Shown in pieces: positions 1 through 8,526 of a DNA stretch of 64,000 nucleotides (positions are counted from its first letter, which is position 1; each line of letters opens with the position of its first letter). Below the pieces are notes generated by a model. The model was given only the letters and a program-made list of their open reading frames with translations. It searched no databases and had not been told where the DNA came from. This DNA comes from CBIHON01 sp966211965. GTDB taxonomy: Bacteria > Pseudomonadota > Gammaproteobacteria > Burkholderiales > Burkholderiaceae_D. The DNA lies in assembly GCA_966211965.1 (NCBI GenBank), contig CBIHON010000020.1, forward strand, positions 32,207 through 96,206. The letters are read 5' to 3'. The translations under genes were made by a program, and so were the position numbers.

Positions 1-300
1 CATGATGTCGGGGATTTCTTTGATGCGCACCAGATTGCGCCGCTCCTCTCCGAATTCGCCGATTAATACATTATCCGCAGAGAAAATTCGCAGGGGAATC
101 TTTGGACGATAATCGGTCAGGGAATCCAGTGCCGGAAGATTCGGATATGCCATCGCCAGTGTGAAGCCGATGATCAATATACCTATCAGGACCAGACTGG
201 CCAGGACTCCTGCCAAGCCTAAGGCGAGGCGCATGGGTAGCTTCAGGGGACGTTTAGTTGTTTCTGGAGGAGGATTACCAGCAGAATGGTGAGAGCTCAT
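1..300 (-). CDS. mrcA: Penicillin-binding protein 1A, N-terminal part (cut by the window edge)
   Basis: Only the first 100 codons are in the window. The frame starts at an ATG (298-300) and is open to base 1. It encodes a short polar cytoplasmic tail, one hydrophobic segment at about residues 27-50 (LALGLAGVLASLVLIGILII) and then YRPKIPLRIFSADNVLIGEF, the sequence found just after the membrane anchor of class A bifunctional PBPs. The full protein would be a glycosyltransferase-transpeptidase that polymerises and cross-links peptidoglycan at the inner membrane. It is divergent from pilM, a neighbourhood common in beta- and gamma-proteobacteria. The catalytic domains lie outside the window, so the family call rests on the anchor region and on synteny. 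Confidence 0.85.
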   Translation of the reverse strand, partial: MSSHHSAGNPPPETTKRPLKLPMRLALGLAGVLASLVLIGILIIGFTLAMAYPNLPALDSLTDYRPKIPLRIFSADNVLIGEFGEERRNLVRIKEIPDIM

Positions 301-335
301 GCGCAGCAAGAAAATGGGGATGGACAGTTGGCGCC

Positions 336-341
336 ATTATA
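336..341 (-). promoter_or_regulatory. Possible -10 box for mrcA
   Basis: On the minus strand a perfect TATAAT lies 36 bases upstream of the mrcA ATG. It is flanked by a short inverted repeat, GCGCC (331-335) and GGCGC (344-348). No good -35 hexamer sits at 16-18 bases, so this is a weak call. Confidence 0.3.
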
Positions 342-473
342 ACGGCGCACCACCAACAAGTGCGCTTCGTAAATGTCGGAGTTAAAGCTATTATCGGCCG
401 ACACCGTAAAGAGTATTGAGTTTTGGCTGGGAAATAGCGTAAATTGCCACCAAGGATGTTGAACAGTGGGATT

Positions 474-502
474 TTGACAACGCTTTTGCCAATTACTATA
501 TG
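474..502 (+). promoter_or_regulatory. Sigma-70-type promoter for the pilMNOPQ operon
   Basis: A perfect -35 TTGACA (474-479) is followed after exactly 17 bases by TATATG (497-502). This predicts transcription from about base 509 and a 5' untranslated region of about 170 bases before pilM. A second, weaker pair (TTTACA 511-516, TACGAT 535-540, spacing 18) lies just downstream. I saw no sigma-54 type GG-N10-GC signature here. Confidence 0.55.
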
Positions 503-680
503 GAAAGTGCTTTACACTGCCGGACGCTTATTGCTACGATTTAATGTAACGTTTGATAAATGTTGCCTAAACTCTGGTTTTTAAACGAAATTTCTTGTTT
601 GGAAGCATTTTTCTGCCTGTTGGACAATTCGATAGGCGGTGCGTTCACACGAAAAATCATGTTTTCGGGGAGAACTGCCC

Positions 681-1760
681 TTGGCTTTCGATCTTAGTTT
701 CTTATTCGGTAAAAAAGCTCCGCCTTTGGTCGGCCTGGATATCAGCACGTCGGGCATTAAGCTCGTGGAGCTATCTGAAGTCGGTAAGAACGAGCTGCGG
801 CTTGAACGATTTGCCACGGAGCCGTTGCCGCGCGGCGCCGTCGTGGATGGAAATATCGAGAACATCGAACAGGTGTCGGAGGCGGTGCGCCGTGTCTGGA
901 AAAAGAGCGGTACCAAGGCCAAACTCGTTGCACTTGGAATGCCGCCTGCCTCTGTCATTACCAAGAAGATCATCCTTGACGGCGGCTTGTCTGAAGACGA
1001 GCTTGAGCTGCAGGTAGAGTCGGAGGCGAGTCAATACATTCCTTTTGCGCTCGATGAGGTCAGCCTCGATTTCGACGTCATTGGGCCGGCGCAAAATGCG
1101 CCTGATGATGTTGAAGTGCTGCTGGCCGCGACACGGAAGGAAAAAGTCGAAGATCGCGTTGCTGTTGCCGAGGCTGCCGGTTTGACGCCGACCGTCATGG
1201 ATATTGAATCCTATGCGGCCCGTGCCGCGATCGACCGCATTACCTCTCAATTGGCGAATGGTGGCCAAGGGCAAATTGTCGCCCTGTTTCAGATCGGCGC
1301 CCAGGTTACGCATGTTTCGATGTTGTTGGACGGAACGCCCATTTATGAGCGCGAACAACCGTTCGGCGGCCATCAATTAACGCAAGACATCGTGCGTGCA
1401 TATGGTTTGTCGTACGACGAAGCTGAGACAAAGAAAAAGCTCGGTGATCTGCCGGAGGGATATGAGCGTGAGTTATTGGGACCGTTTCTGGAAAGTGCTG
1501 CGCTGGAGGTGACGCGTGCCATTCAGTTTTTCTTTACGTCAACCCCCTATACTCGAATCGATCAAATATTCCTGGCCGGTGGTTGTGCGATTATTCCCGG
1601 CTTGGTCGATCTGGTGGCTGATCGTACGAAAATTTCAGCTTCGGTCGTGAGCCCGTTCAAAGGCATGCAACTGGCGCCTAATGTGCGCGAGAAGCAATTG
1701 CGTGTTGAGGCGCCGGCTTATCTGGTTGCATGCGGTTTGGCGATGCGGAGGTTTGATTGA
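681..1760 (+). CDS. pilM: Type IV pilus assembly ATPase-like protein PilM
   Basis: PilM is the actin-like cytoplasmic member of the pilus alignment subcomplex; it binds the N-terminal tail of PilN. The protein begins MAFDLSFLFGKKAPPLVGLD, and the phosphate-1 type motif VGLDISTSGIKLVEL and the later IFLAGGCAIIPGL match the FtsA/PilM fold. I chose TTG at 681 (359 residues, the usual size) because GGGGAG lies 8-10 bases upstream and the typical PilM N terminus begins there. A GTG at 639 would add 14 residues not seen in the family. The stop overlaps the pilN start (TGATG). First gene of pilMNOPQ. Confidence 0.93.
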   Translation: MAFDLSFLFGKKAPPLVGLDISTSGIKLVELSEVGKNELRLERFATEPLPRGAVVDGNIENIEQVSEAVRRVWKKSGTKAKLVALGMPPASVITKKIILDGGLSEDELELQVESEASQYIPFALDEVSLDFDVIGPAQNAPDDVEVLLAATRKEKVEDRVAVAEAAGLTPTVMDIESYAARAAIDRITSQLANGGQGQIVALFQIGAQVTHVSMLLDGTPIYEREQPFGGHQLTQDIVRAYGLSYDEAETKKKLGDLPEGYERELLGPFLESAALEVTRAIQFFFTSTPYTRIDQIFLAGGCAIIPGLVDLVADRTKISASVVSPFKGMQLAPNVREKQLRVEAPAYLVACGLAMRRFD

Positions 1761-2407
1761 TGGTTAAGATTAATCTACTTCCTCACCGAGAAGAAAAGCG
1801 GGCGCAACGCAAGAAAGCGTTTGTAACCTTGTTGGTGATGTCTGCCGTAGTGGGCGGTGCAGTCGTGCTGGCAGTGGGCGGATTTATCGCAAACAACATT
1901 TCGAACCAGAACCAGCGCAATGCTTTTATCAAAGCTGAAAATGCCAAGCTGGATAATGAGATCAAGGAAGTTGCCACAATCAGGCAGGAAATCGATGCCC
2001 TAAAGGCGCGTCAGCAGGCTGTTGAGGATTTGCAGGGGGATCGCAATCAGCCGGTTTATTTGATGGATGAATTGGTGCAGCAAGTGCCGGAAGGGGTTTA
2101 CCTGCGCTCCTTTAAGCAAGATGGGCAGCGTGTAGTGATTAACGGCTATGCACAGTCGAATGAGCGAGTATCAGAATTGCTGCGCAATTTCAGCAATAAC
2201 TCTCCTTGGCTGGAGCGTCCTGACCTTATCGAGATTCGCACGACCAACTTGGGGCAAGGGAAAGACCAAAAAAAAGTTGCTGACTTCACGATTAATGTGG
2301 GCATCAAGCGTCCACGCGACAAAGACAAGGCGGCTAGTTCTGCTTCTGCTTCCGCGTCGGCAGTAGGTGCGGATGCTCAACCCAATGCCGCCCCGAAGAA
2401 ACCTTGA
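1760..2407 (+). CDS. pilN: Type IV pilus assembly protein PilN
   Basis: Bitopic inner-membrane protein of 215 residues. The N terminus MVKINLLPHREEKR carries the INLLP motif that docks into PilM. It is followed by one membrane segment (about residues 25-47) and a coiled-coil region (about 50-95), then the periplasmic ferredoxin-like domain that pairs with PilO. The C-terminal 30 residues are Ala/Ser/Lys-rich and low in complexity. ATG at 1760 overlaps the pilM stop by one base, which implies translational coupling. A TTG three bases earlier is in frame but unnecessary. Confidence 0.93.
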   Translation: MVKINLLPHREEKRAQRKKAFVTLLVMSAVVGGAVVLAVGGFIANNISNQNQRNAFIKAENAKLDNEIKEVATIRQEIDALKARQQAVEDLQGDRNQPVYLMDELVQQVPEGVYLRSFKQDGQRVVINGYAQSNERVSELLRNFSNNSPWLERPDLIEIRTTNLGQGKDQKKVADFTINVGIKRPRDKDKAASSASASASAVGADAQPNAAPKKP

Positions 2408-2422
2408 TATGAAAGACGCATC

Positions 2423-3082
2423 ATGGCGGATTTAAAAAAAATTGGGGATTCGATAGCTGCGCAGTTTCGCGGATTAAACGGTCGCGATCCGGGTCAGTGG
2501 CCGCTGGCGCCTCGGGCGCTATGTGCCATCGGTGTGTTGGCCGCAGTGATTGGGTTGGGCTGGGGATTGTATTGGAATGGCCAATTAGATGAACTCAATG
2601 CCGGCCAAGCAGAAGAAGAAAAATTAAAGGGGGAGTACAAGACCAAGATTCAACAGGCTATAAATCTCGATGGTTTGCGCAAACAGAAAGAACAAGTTAA
2701 AGAATATGTGGCGACGTTGGAAAAGCAATTGCCGAGCAAAGCCGAAATGGATGCGTTGTTGTCCGACATCAATCAATCGGGGCTGGGCCGTGGCTTGCAA
2801 TTCGAACTGTTCAAACCTGGACAAGTGGTGGTAAAAGACTATTACGCAGAATTGCCAATTGACATCAAAGTGACGGGTACTTATCACGATGTGGGGGCAT
2901 TTGGCAGCGACATCGCCAATCTGCCCAGAATCGTAACCTTGAATAATATGAACTTGGTGGCAGGAAAAGATGGCTTACTTACCCTCGATGCAGTTGCCAA
3001 AACGTTCCGCTATCTTGATGCCGAAGAAGTGAATGCACAGCGTAAAGCGGCAGCCGACAAGAAAAAGGGAGATAAAAAATGA
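2423..3082 (+). CDS. pilO: Type IV pilus assembly protein PilO
   Basis: PilO (219 residues) forms the periplasmic PilN-PilO heterodimer linking the inner-membrane platform to PilP and the secretin. One membrane segment is visible at about residues 32-52 (ALCAIGVLAAVIGLGWGLYW). A coiled coil (about 60-105) and a periplasmic domain containing the family sequence FELFKPGQVVVKDYYAELPI follow. The Lys-rich C terminus (AAADKKKGDKK) overlaps pilP by the ATGA arrangement. It sits 15 bases after pilN within the operon. Confidence 0.93.
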   Translation: MADLKKIGDSIAAQFRGLNGRDPGQWPLAPRALCAIGVLAAVIGLGWGLYWNGQLDELNAGQAEEEKLKGEYKTKIQQAINLDGLRKQKEQVKEYVATLEKQLPSKAEMDALLSDINQSGLGRGLQFELFKPGQVVVKDYYAELPIDIKVTGTYHDVGAFGSDIANLPRIVTLNNMNLVAGKDGLLTLDAVAKTFRYLDAEEVNAQRKAAADKKKGDKK

Positions 3083-3621
3083 AACTCTCAGATGTCGGAC
3101 GCATAGTTTTGCCAGCCACGCTATTGTTGGGGTTGGGCGGTTGTGGGGACGGCGGAATTCAAGAAGTCAGGGAGTGGATGCAGGAAACCAAGCAGCAAAC
3201 CAAGGTGGCCATTCCTAAGCTTGCTGAGCCGAAAAAATTTACGCCTTTCCTGTACAGCGCCAAAGATAGTGTTGATCCATACAATCCCAGCAAACTTGCC
3301 ATTGCATTTGCAAGGCTCAAGCCGCCATCAAAAAATTCGCTGAAACCTGATCTTGAGCGACGCCGTGAGCCGTTGGAAGCATATCCACTGGATTCATTGA
3401 AAATGGTTGGGACTTTGCAAAAACCGGGCCTAAGTTATGTGCTTCTGCAAATCGACAAAGCGATATTCCAAGCCAAGGTGGGTAATTACATAGGGCAAAA
3501 CAACGGCATGATCACCAGTATTAGTGACGCTGCAGTTGAACTCACCGAAATAGTTCAAGATGCGACCGGTGATTGGGTCGAGCGTAAAGCCAAGTTAGAG
3601 TTGCAGGAGACAAAAAAATGA
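3079..3621 (+). CDS. pilP: Type IV pilus lipoprotein PilP
   Basis: PilP (180 residues) is an inner-membrane lipoprotein that bridges PilN/PilO to the N-terminal domains of PilQ. The signal sequence ends in a lipobox, LGGC, with Cys at residue 22. It is followed by a flexible linker and the HR domain, including YPLDSLKMVGTLQKPGLSYV, typical of PilP. Start and stop overlap pilO and pilQ by four bases each (ATGA), so the operon is tightly coupled. Confidence 0.93.
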   Translation: MKLSDVGRIVLPATLLLGLGGCGDGGIQEVREWMQETKQQTKVAIPKLAEPKKFTPFLYSAKDSVDPYNPSKLAIAFARLKPPSKNSLKPDLERRREPLEAYPLDSLKMVGTLQKPGLSYVLLQIDKAIFQAKVGNYIGQNNGMITSISDAAVELTEIVQDATGDWVERKAKLELQETKK

Positions 3622-5825
3622 GAGTGCTAAGAAGAATTTCAAATCGTGGCCTTGGTGCTGTCACTAGAAAGATTTTGCAGCTGGGCGTTTTCTTGGGTAT
3701 TTCGATCGCCACCTGTGCCGCACTTGCGCAAGAAAATGCCATTCAATCCATCAGCGCGAATCAGCAGGGGGCGAACGTGATCGTAAAGGTCGCGTTGAAA
3801 AATCCTGTTCTTAAGCCACCGATTGGTTTTTCAATTACCAATCCCGCAAGAATTGCCTTGGATTTTTCAAGTACTGCAAACGCGACTGGTAAATCGACCC
3901 AAGACATTGGCTTGGGGGATGTGCGGAATGTTAATGTGGTCCAGGCTGGTGAGCGCTCACGTCTCGTATTCAATTTGATGCGTCCTTTGAACTACGCCAC
4001 CGTAATCGAAGGCAATACTGTTGTAGTAACTATTGATGGTTCGGGAGGTATCGCAACGGCAGTCGATTCTTCCGGTATGCCGGTTGTAACGAAACCGCCG
4101 ATGATCGGGAAGCAAGCTATCCGCGATATTGACTTTCGCCGCGGCGTAGGAGGCGAAGGACGGGTTGTTGTTGACCTGCCTAACAACCAAATTGGCGTTG
4201 ATGTGCGTCAACAAGGCCAGACAATTGTCGTTGACTTTTTAAAAGCGACATTACCTGAAGTATTGCGCCGCCGTCTCGATGTGGTCGATTTTGCGACGCC
4301 GGTAAGTACCGTAACGACTACGCCACAAGGCGAAAATGTGCGGATGGTGATCGAGCCTAAAGGTTTGTGGGAGCATAGCGCGTATCAAAGCGATTCTCAG
4401 TTGGTAATCGAGATCAAGCCGATCAAAGAAGATCCGAACAAATTGACTCAAGGTACGCAAGGTTATCGGGGGGAAAAATTATCCCTGAATTTTCAGAACG
4501 TTGAAGTCCGGGCGGTGCTGCAGGTGATCGCGGATTTTACCGGCTTGAATATCATTACCAGCGATACGGTGAGCGGAAATCTGACGTTGCGTCTCAAAGA
4601 CGTGCCTTGGGATCAGGCGCTCGATATCGTGATGCAAGCCAAGGGGCTCGATATGCGCAAAAATGGCTCCGTTCTATGGATAGCGCCTAAGGATGAATTG
4701 CTGACAAAGGAGAAATTGGAGCTGGAACAAAAGGCTCAGATCGCAGAACTGGAACCGTTGAAGACCGAGACGTTTCAGCTGAACTACCAGAAGGCAGAGG
4801 CGTTCAAGCTGGTTTTTAATATCGGTGGTGGCGGAGATGGCAAAAATAATATCTTGTCAAAACGGGGCAGTGCGGTGATTGACCCGCGTACCAACCAGCT
4901 TTTTGTGACGGATATCGCTTCAAAAATGGAAGATATCCGACAGTTAATTAAAAAAACAGATATCGCGTCGAAACAGGTATTGATCGAGGCCCGGATTGTG
5001 GAGGCCGACGATAAATTCAGCAAGAATCTTGGTGCCAAATTGGGTTTCATGGATTTGCGAGGATATCGCGTAGGAGATGCTGGATATCAAATAGCAGGCA
5101 ATAACCGCCTGGGTATAACTGGAAGCCAGCAAGGCATTGTCGATCAAACCTTGCAAACCGCGAAAATTTCAGTTGACAAGAGTGGGTTGGTCACGATTGA
5201 TCGAGTGGTTCCTGGAACGAGTAATTCACAATTCGTCGATATGCCTGCAAATGGGATTAACGGCGTGAATCCAGGCAGTCTTGCGGTCAGCCTGTTCTCG
5301 GCGGCGGCCAACCGGTTTCTGAATCTGGAGTTGACGGCATTGGAAGCGGATGGCAAGGGAAAGATCATTTCCAGTCCACGAGTTGTGACTGCCGACCAAT
5401 TGAAGGCGACGATAGAGCAGGGAACTGAATTACCTTATGCGGTTGCAACGAGTAGTGGCGCTACTTCCATCGTTTTCCGTAAAGCCAATCTTAAATTGGA
5501 AGTGACTCCTCAAATTACACCGGACGGTAATGTGATTTTGGATGTTGATGTCAATAAGGATAGTGTTGGCATAGAAACGCGCGCAGGTTTCGCGATCGAC
5601 ACCAAGCACGTCAAGACCTTGGTGCAAGTAGAAAATGGGGGAACCGTTGTGCTGGGCGGGATTTTTCAGCAGACGTTGCGAGATAGCGTGACGCAGGTTC
5701 CTGTTCTTGGTGAGCTACCGGTTTTAGGAAATCTGTTTAAGACCACTAGCCGCACAAATGACAAAACCGAATTATTGATTTTTATTACCCCGAAAATTGT
5801 GACGGACCGGCTTTCGACGCGATAA
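3618..5825 (+). CDS. pilQ: Type IV pilus outer-membrane secretin PilQ
   Basis: PilQ (735 residues) forms the outer-membrane gate through which the pilus passes. After a signal peptide (cleavage expected near AALAQ, about residue 38) come two AMIN domains that bind peptidoglycan (about 40-140 and 165-275). An STN/N0 domain follows (about 285-360, containing FQNVEVRAVLQVIADFTGLN), then an N1-type domain, then the secretin barrel ending in VPVLGELPVLGNLFKTTSRT and LLIFITPKIV. Length and order are normal for beta-proteobacteria. It is the last gene of pilMNOPQ. The next gene, a repeat lipoprotein, takes the place usually held by aroK. Confidence 0.95.
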   Translation: MRVLRRISNRGLGAVTRKILQLGVFLGISIATCAALAQENAIQSISANQQGANVIVKVALKNPVLKPPIGFSITNPARIALDFSSTANATGKSTQDIGLGDVRNVNVVQAGERSRLVFNLMRPLNYATVIEGNTVVVTIDGSGGIATAVDSSGMPVVTKPPMIGKQAIRDIDFRRGVGGEGRVVVDLPNNQIGVDVRQQGQTIVVDFLKATLPEVLRRRLDVVDFATPVSTVTTTPQGENVRMVIEPKGLWEHSAYQSDSQLVIEIKPIKEDPNKLTQGTQGYRGEKLSLNFQNVEVRAVLQVIADFTGLNIITSDTVSGNLTLRLKDVPWDQALDIVMQAKGLDMRKNGSVLWIAPKDELLTKEKLELEQKAQIAELEPLKTETFQLNYQKAEAFKLVFNIGGGGDGKNNILSKRGSAVIDPRTNQLFVTDIASKMEDIRQLIKKTDIASKQVLIEARIVEADDKFSKNLGAKLGFMDLRGYRVGDAGYQIAGNNRLGITGSQQGIVDQTLQTAKISVDKSGLVTIDRVVPGTSNSQFVDMPANGINGVNPGSLAVSLFSAAANRFLNLELTALEADGKGKIISSPRVVTADQLKATIEQGTELPYAVATSSGATSIVFRKANLKLEVTPQITPDGNVILDVDVNKDSVGIETRAGFAIDTKHVKTLVQVENGGTVVLGGIFQQTLRDSVTQVPVLGELPVLGNLFKTTSRTNDKTELLIFITPKIVTDRLSTR

Positions 5826-5851
5826 TAGCGAAAATATTTCTAGGATAAAAC

Positions 5852-8461
5852 ATGGGATCCATTTTAAAAAACAACTCGATTCGCAGATTTCTGTGTGCCG
5901 GCGTGATGGCAATGATGACTTTTGTTATAGCGGCTTGCGGTGGCGGAGGGGGCTCAGCAGGGATCACGACTACGGGAAATACTGGTGCTGGTGGAATTGC
6001 GATTGCACTAACTGATGCCAGTGGCGCGGCAAAGAATGCCGTTACCACCGGCAATCCCCTGATCGCGACAGTCAAGGTTACCGATAGCCTTGGCAAGCCA
6101 CTAAAAGACAAGATTGTCACCTTTTCTGTGGGGTCGGCTCTTGCGACCATTTCACCCGCATCAGGAACTGCCTTGACTGATGAAAACGGCCTTGCGCAGG
6201 TAAGCATAGTATCTGCCGGGCTTGGAAGTGGGGCGACAACGGTGAGTGCAACGACAACGGTCGGCGCTTCGTCAGTAACGGCGACGGCACCATTCTCAGT
6301 CGGGCCGGCACCAGTGCAAACGACGAATAATGGCGCGATCCGTCTCGTTTTGACCAATGCCAGCGGTGTGGCAAGTAACGCTGTTACCAGTACGAGTCCT
6401 TTGCTTGCTGTTGCGACCGTCACCGACGATTTAGGCAAACCCTTGAAAAATAAAATCGTCACTTTCAAGATCAGCGATTCAATTGCGACAGTTTCGCCTA
6501 CTTCCGGCACTGCCTTGACTGATGCAAACGGTGTGGCGCAAGTAAGCATCGTATCGGCTGGAACCGGTGCGGGTGCGACTCAAGTGACGGCCTCGGTGAC
6601 TGTCGGAAAGGATCCGGTAACTGCATCGGCCGCTTTCTCGGTTGCTGCGCCGCCGGTCAATGCGGCAGGCAACGGCTCTATCCGCATCGCATTGACTAAT
6701 CAACTGGGACAAACCAGTAACACGATTCCAACCGGTGGTTCGTTGCTTGTTACTGCAACGGTCACCGATGATCTCGGCAAGCCGGTCGCAAACAAGGTGG
6801 TCACATTCAAGGTGAGTTCAGCTATTGCGGTAGTTTCTCCATCTGATGCGACTGCTTTGACGGACGATAGCGGTATTGCAAAAGTAAGCTTATTTTCAAC
6901 TGATAAGAGTGCTGGCGCTGCGGAAGTGACTGCAACTGTTACGGTGGGTACTTCACCGGTATCCGCGACGGCGGCATTTGCTGTCGGCGCTCCGGCTGCG
7001 CCTGTGAATACGACTGGCACTATTCAGATAATTTTGACCGACGGCAGCGGCGCGCCGAAAAATGTCGTTACGAGTGGAAATCCTCTCTTGGCTCGTGCGA
7101 CAGTGCTTGATAATTTTGGAGCGCCGCTGGCAAACAAACTTGTTACCTATTCTGTAAGTTCATCAATTGTGACAATTTCGCCTGCTGCGGCGACTGCATT
7201 GACGGATGCAAGCGGTGTGGCACAAGTGAGCATTCAGTCTGCGGGCGTGGGTGGTGCGGGCGAAATAACAGCCTCCGTAAATTTCCCTACTGCAACTTCG
7301 GCAATCGGGACGACGGTGAGCGCCAAGGCTGCCTTTTCCGTCGGCGCGGCAGCGACGGCGAAACCGGTTGCAATCAATTTTGTCAGCGCGATTCCATCTG
7401 ATAAGTCGATTGTTATTAAAGGAGCGGGGGGGAACGGCAGAACGGAAGTAGCCTTGTTGACCTTTAGTGTGATCGATAACACAAATAGTGGCGTTGCAAA
7501 TGCGAACGTGACCTTCTCGCTGGTCACCAATCCGGTTGTGCCGCCATCGATACCCGTAAAACTGTCGTCGACGACTGGTACTACCGACCAAGGAGGCCTT
7601 GTTACGGTCGCTTTGAGTTCAGGCACTGATCCGACCACTGTACGGGTCATTGCGACGGTCACCGGGACCAATATTTCGGCCTTGTCGGACCAGGTTACCG
7701 TAACTACCGGCCAACCGGCGCAGATTGCCTTCACGCTTAGTTTGGCAAAATATTACGTTGAAGGCTTAAATTATGATAATACGCAAAACAATGTACAAGT
7801 ATTGCTTGCGGATTCTTTTGGTGGTGCGGTAGCCGATGGAACTCAGGTTGTTTTTACCACCGACAGCGGGGCAATTTTCGGTTCTGGCGGTTCAAAATGT
7901 CTGACAGTAAACGGGACATGTTCCGTGACTTGGCGTAGTCAGAACCCACGAATTACGAATGGTTTGGGCAGCATTGTAGCTACCGCAACAAACGCCGGTA
8001 CAAATCTGACCGCCAGCACATATTTTTACTATAGTGGGTCATTTGCAACCGTCTATCAGGTTGCGCCTGGATCTGTGGCGGGAAATACTGTGAGAATTGC
8101 GGGAGGTGCGAGTCCGGGAGGTTCGATTGCGACTGGAAGTTTTGCCACGAATTGTACTCCCCAGTCTATCGGGATTGAGTTAGTAGATGTGAATGGAAAT
8201 CCAATGCCGGAGGGAACCAAGCTGAGTGCAGTGAATGGATTCAATGCTGGCGCGACCTTTAGTCCTGATACCGTGACAAACACCGGTTTGCGCGTTGGTT
8301 TGGCCAACCGTGGCACTGTTCATAACATGACTGTCACGCCAACAGGTTGCGACGTTACAGGGACCAAGGATCTTACTGGTTTCATCGATATTAGTGTGAA
8401 GACACCCCTCGGTGGTGAGACGTTTACCCGGGTTTCGCTCGGCGCATTCAAAGGAAAATAA
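5852..8461 (+). CDS. Large Ig-like (Big_1/invasin-type) repeat lipoprotein downstream of pilQ
   Basis: This 869-residue protein has a signal peptide ending in a lipobox (VIAAC, Cys at residue 29) followed by GGGGGS, so it should be an exported lipoprotein. Four Ig-like units follow at exactly 114-residue spacing: the core LTDASG or its variants recurs at residues 53, 167, 281 and 395. Each unit carries VTDxLGKPLxxKxVTF, TALTDxxGxAxVS and a final AAFSVG-like edge. Residues about 500-869 hold further, more diverged beta-rich domains. Such repeats make stiff rods in invasin/intimin-type adhesins; no barrel or autotransporter domain is seen. It lies 26 bases after pilQ with no obvious terminator between, so it may be co-transcribed with the pilus genes. 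A role as pilus-linked surface protein or adhesin is inference. Confidence 0.8.
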   Translation: MGSILKNNSIRRFLCAGVMAMMTFVIAACGGGGGSAGITTTGNTGAGGIAIALTDASGAAKNAVTTGNPLIATVKVTDSLGKPLKDKIVTFSVGSALATISPASGTALTDENGLAQVSIVSAGLGSGATTVSATTTVGASSVTATAPFSVGPAPVQTTNNGAIRLVLTNASGVASNAVTSTSPLLAVATVTDDLGKPLKNKIVTFKISDSIATVSPTSGTALTDANGVAQVSIVSAGTGAGATQVTASVTVGKDPVTASAAFSVAAPPVNAAGNGSIRIALTNQLGQTSNTIPTGGSLLVTATVTDDLGKPVANKVVTFKVSSAIAVVSPSDATALTDDSGIAKVSLFSTDKSAGAAEVTATVTVGTSPVSATAAFAVGAPAAPVNTTGTIQIILTDGSGAPKNVVTSGNPLLARATVLDNFGAPLANKLVTYSVSSSIVTISPAAATALTDASGVAQVSIQSAGVGGAGEITASVNFPTATSAIGTTVSAKAAFSVGAAATAKPVAINFVSAIPSDKSIVIKGAGGNGRTEVALLTFSVIDNTNSGVANANVTFSLVTNPVVPPSIPVKLSSTTGTTDQGGLVTVALSSGTDPTTVRVIATVTGTNISALSDQVTVTTGQPAQIAFTLSLAKYYVEGLNYDNTQNNVQVLLADSFGGAVADGTQVVFTTDSGAIFGSGGSKCLTVNGTCSVTWRSQNPRITNGLGSIVATATNAGTNLTASTYFYYSGSFATVYQVAPGSVAGNTVRIAGGASPGGSIATGSFATNCTPQSIGIELVDVNGNPMPEGTKLSAVNGFNAGATFSPDTVTNTGLRVGLANRGTVHNMTVTPTGCDVTGTKDLTGFIDISVKTPLGGETFTRVSLGAFKGK
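5990..7351 (+). repeat. Four tandem Ig-like coding repeats, 342-bp period
   Basis: The four protein repeats start near 5990, 6332, 6674 and 7016, and equivalent codons recur at 6008, 6350, 6692 and 7034. The period is 342 bp in every interval except for a small insertion near the end of unit 4 (about residues 478-488). Constant spacing with diverged DNA suggests old tandem duplication rather than recent slippage. Confidence 0.8.
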
Positions 8462-8471
8462 TTGAGTTTAT

Positions 8472-8512
8472 CTTCCCCGCTTCGGCGTCAACAGTAGTCG
8501 AATGCGGGGAAG
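8472..8512 (+). terminator. Hairpin after the repeat lipoprotein gene
   Basis: CTTCCCCGC (8472-8480) pairs perfectly with GCGGGGAAG (8504-8512). An inner TTCG/CGAA extends the stem beyond one bulged base. The following tract is only TCTCTCTATATCT, so termination may be incomplete. It separates the pilus-lipoprotein unit from aroKB. Confidence 0.45.
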
Positions 8513-8526
8513 GTCTCTCTATATCT

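Larger units (their letters stand above)
301..680. other. Divergent intergenic region mrcA-pilM
   Basis: About 380 bases without a convincing gene. It holds the candidate promoters described separately. Its AT-rich stretch (about 360-600) is lower in GC than the flanking genes. Frames at 581-1017 run into pilM in the wrong phase and are shadows. Confidence 0.6.

Noticed and set aside
5785..6549. 254-codon antisense frame under the repeat lipoprotein
   Set aside because: It mirrors the Ala/Val/Thr-rich repeats, and the plus frame has a signal peptide, lipobox and conserved repeats.
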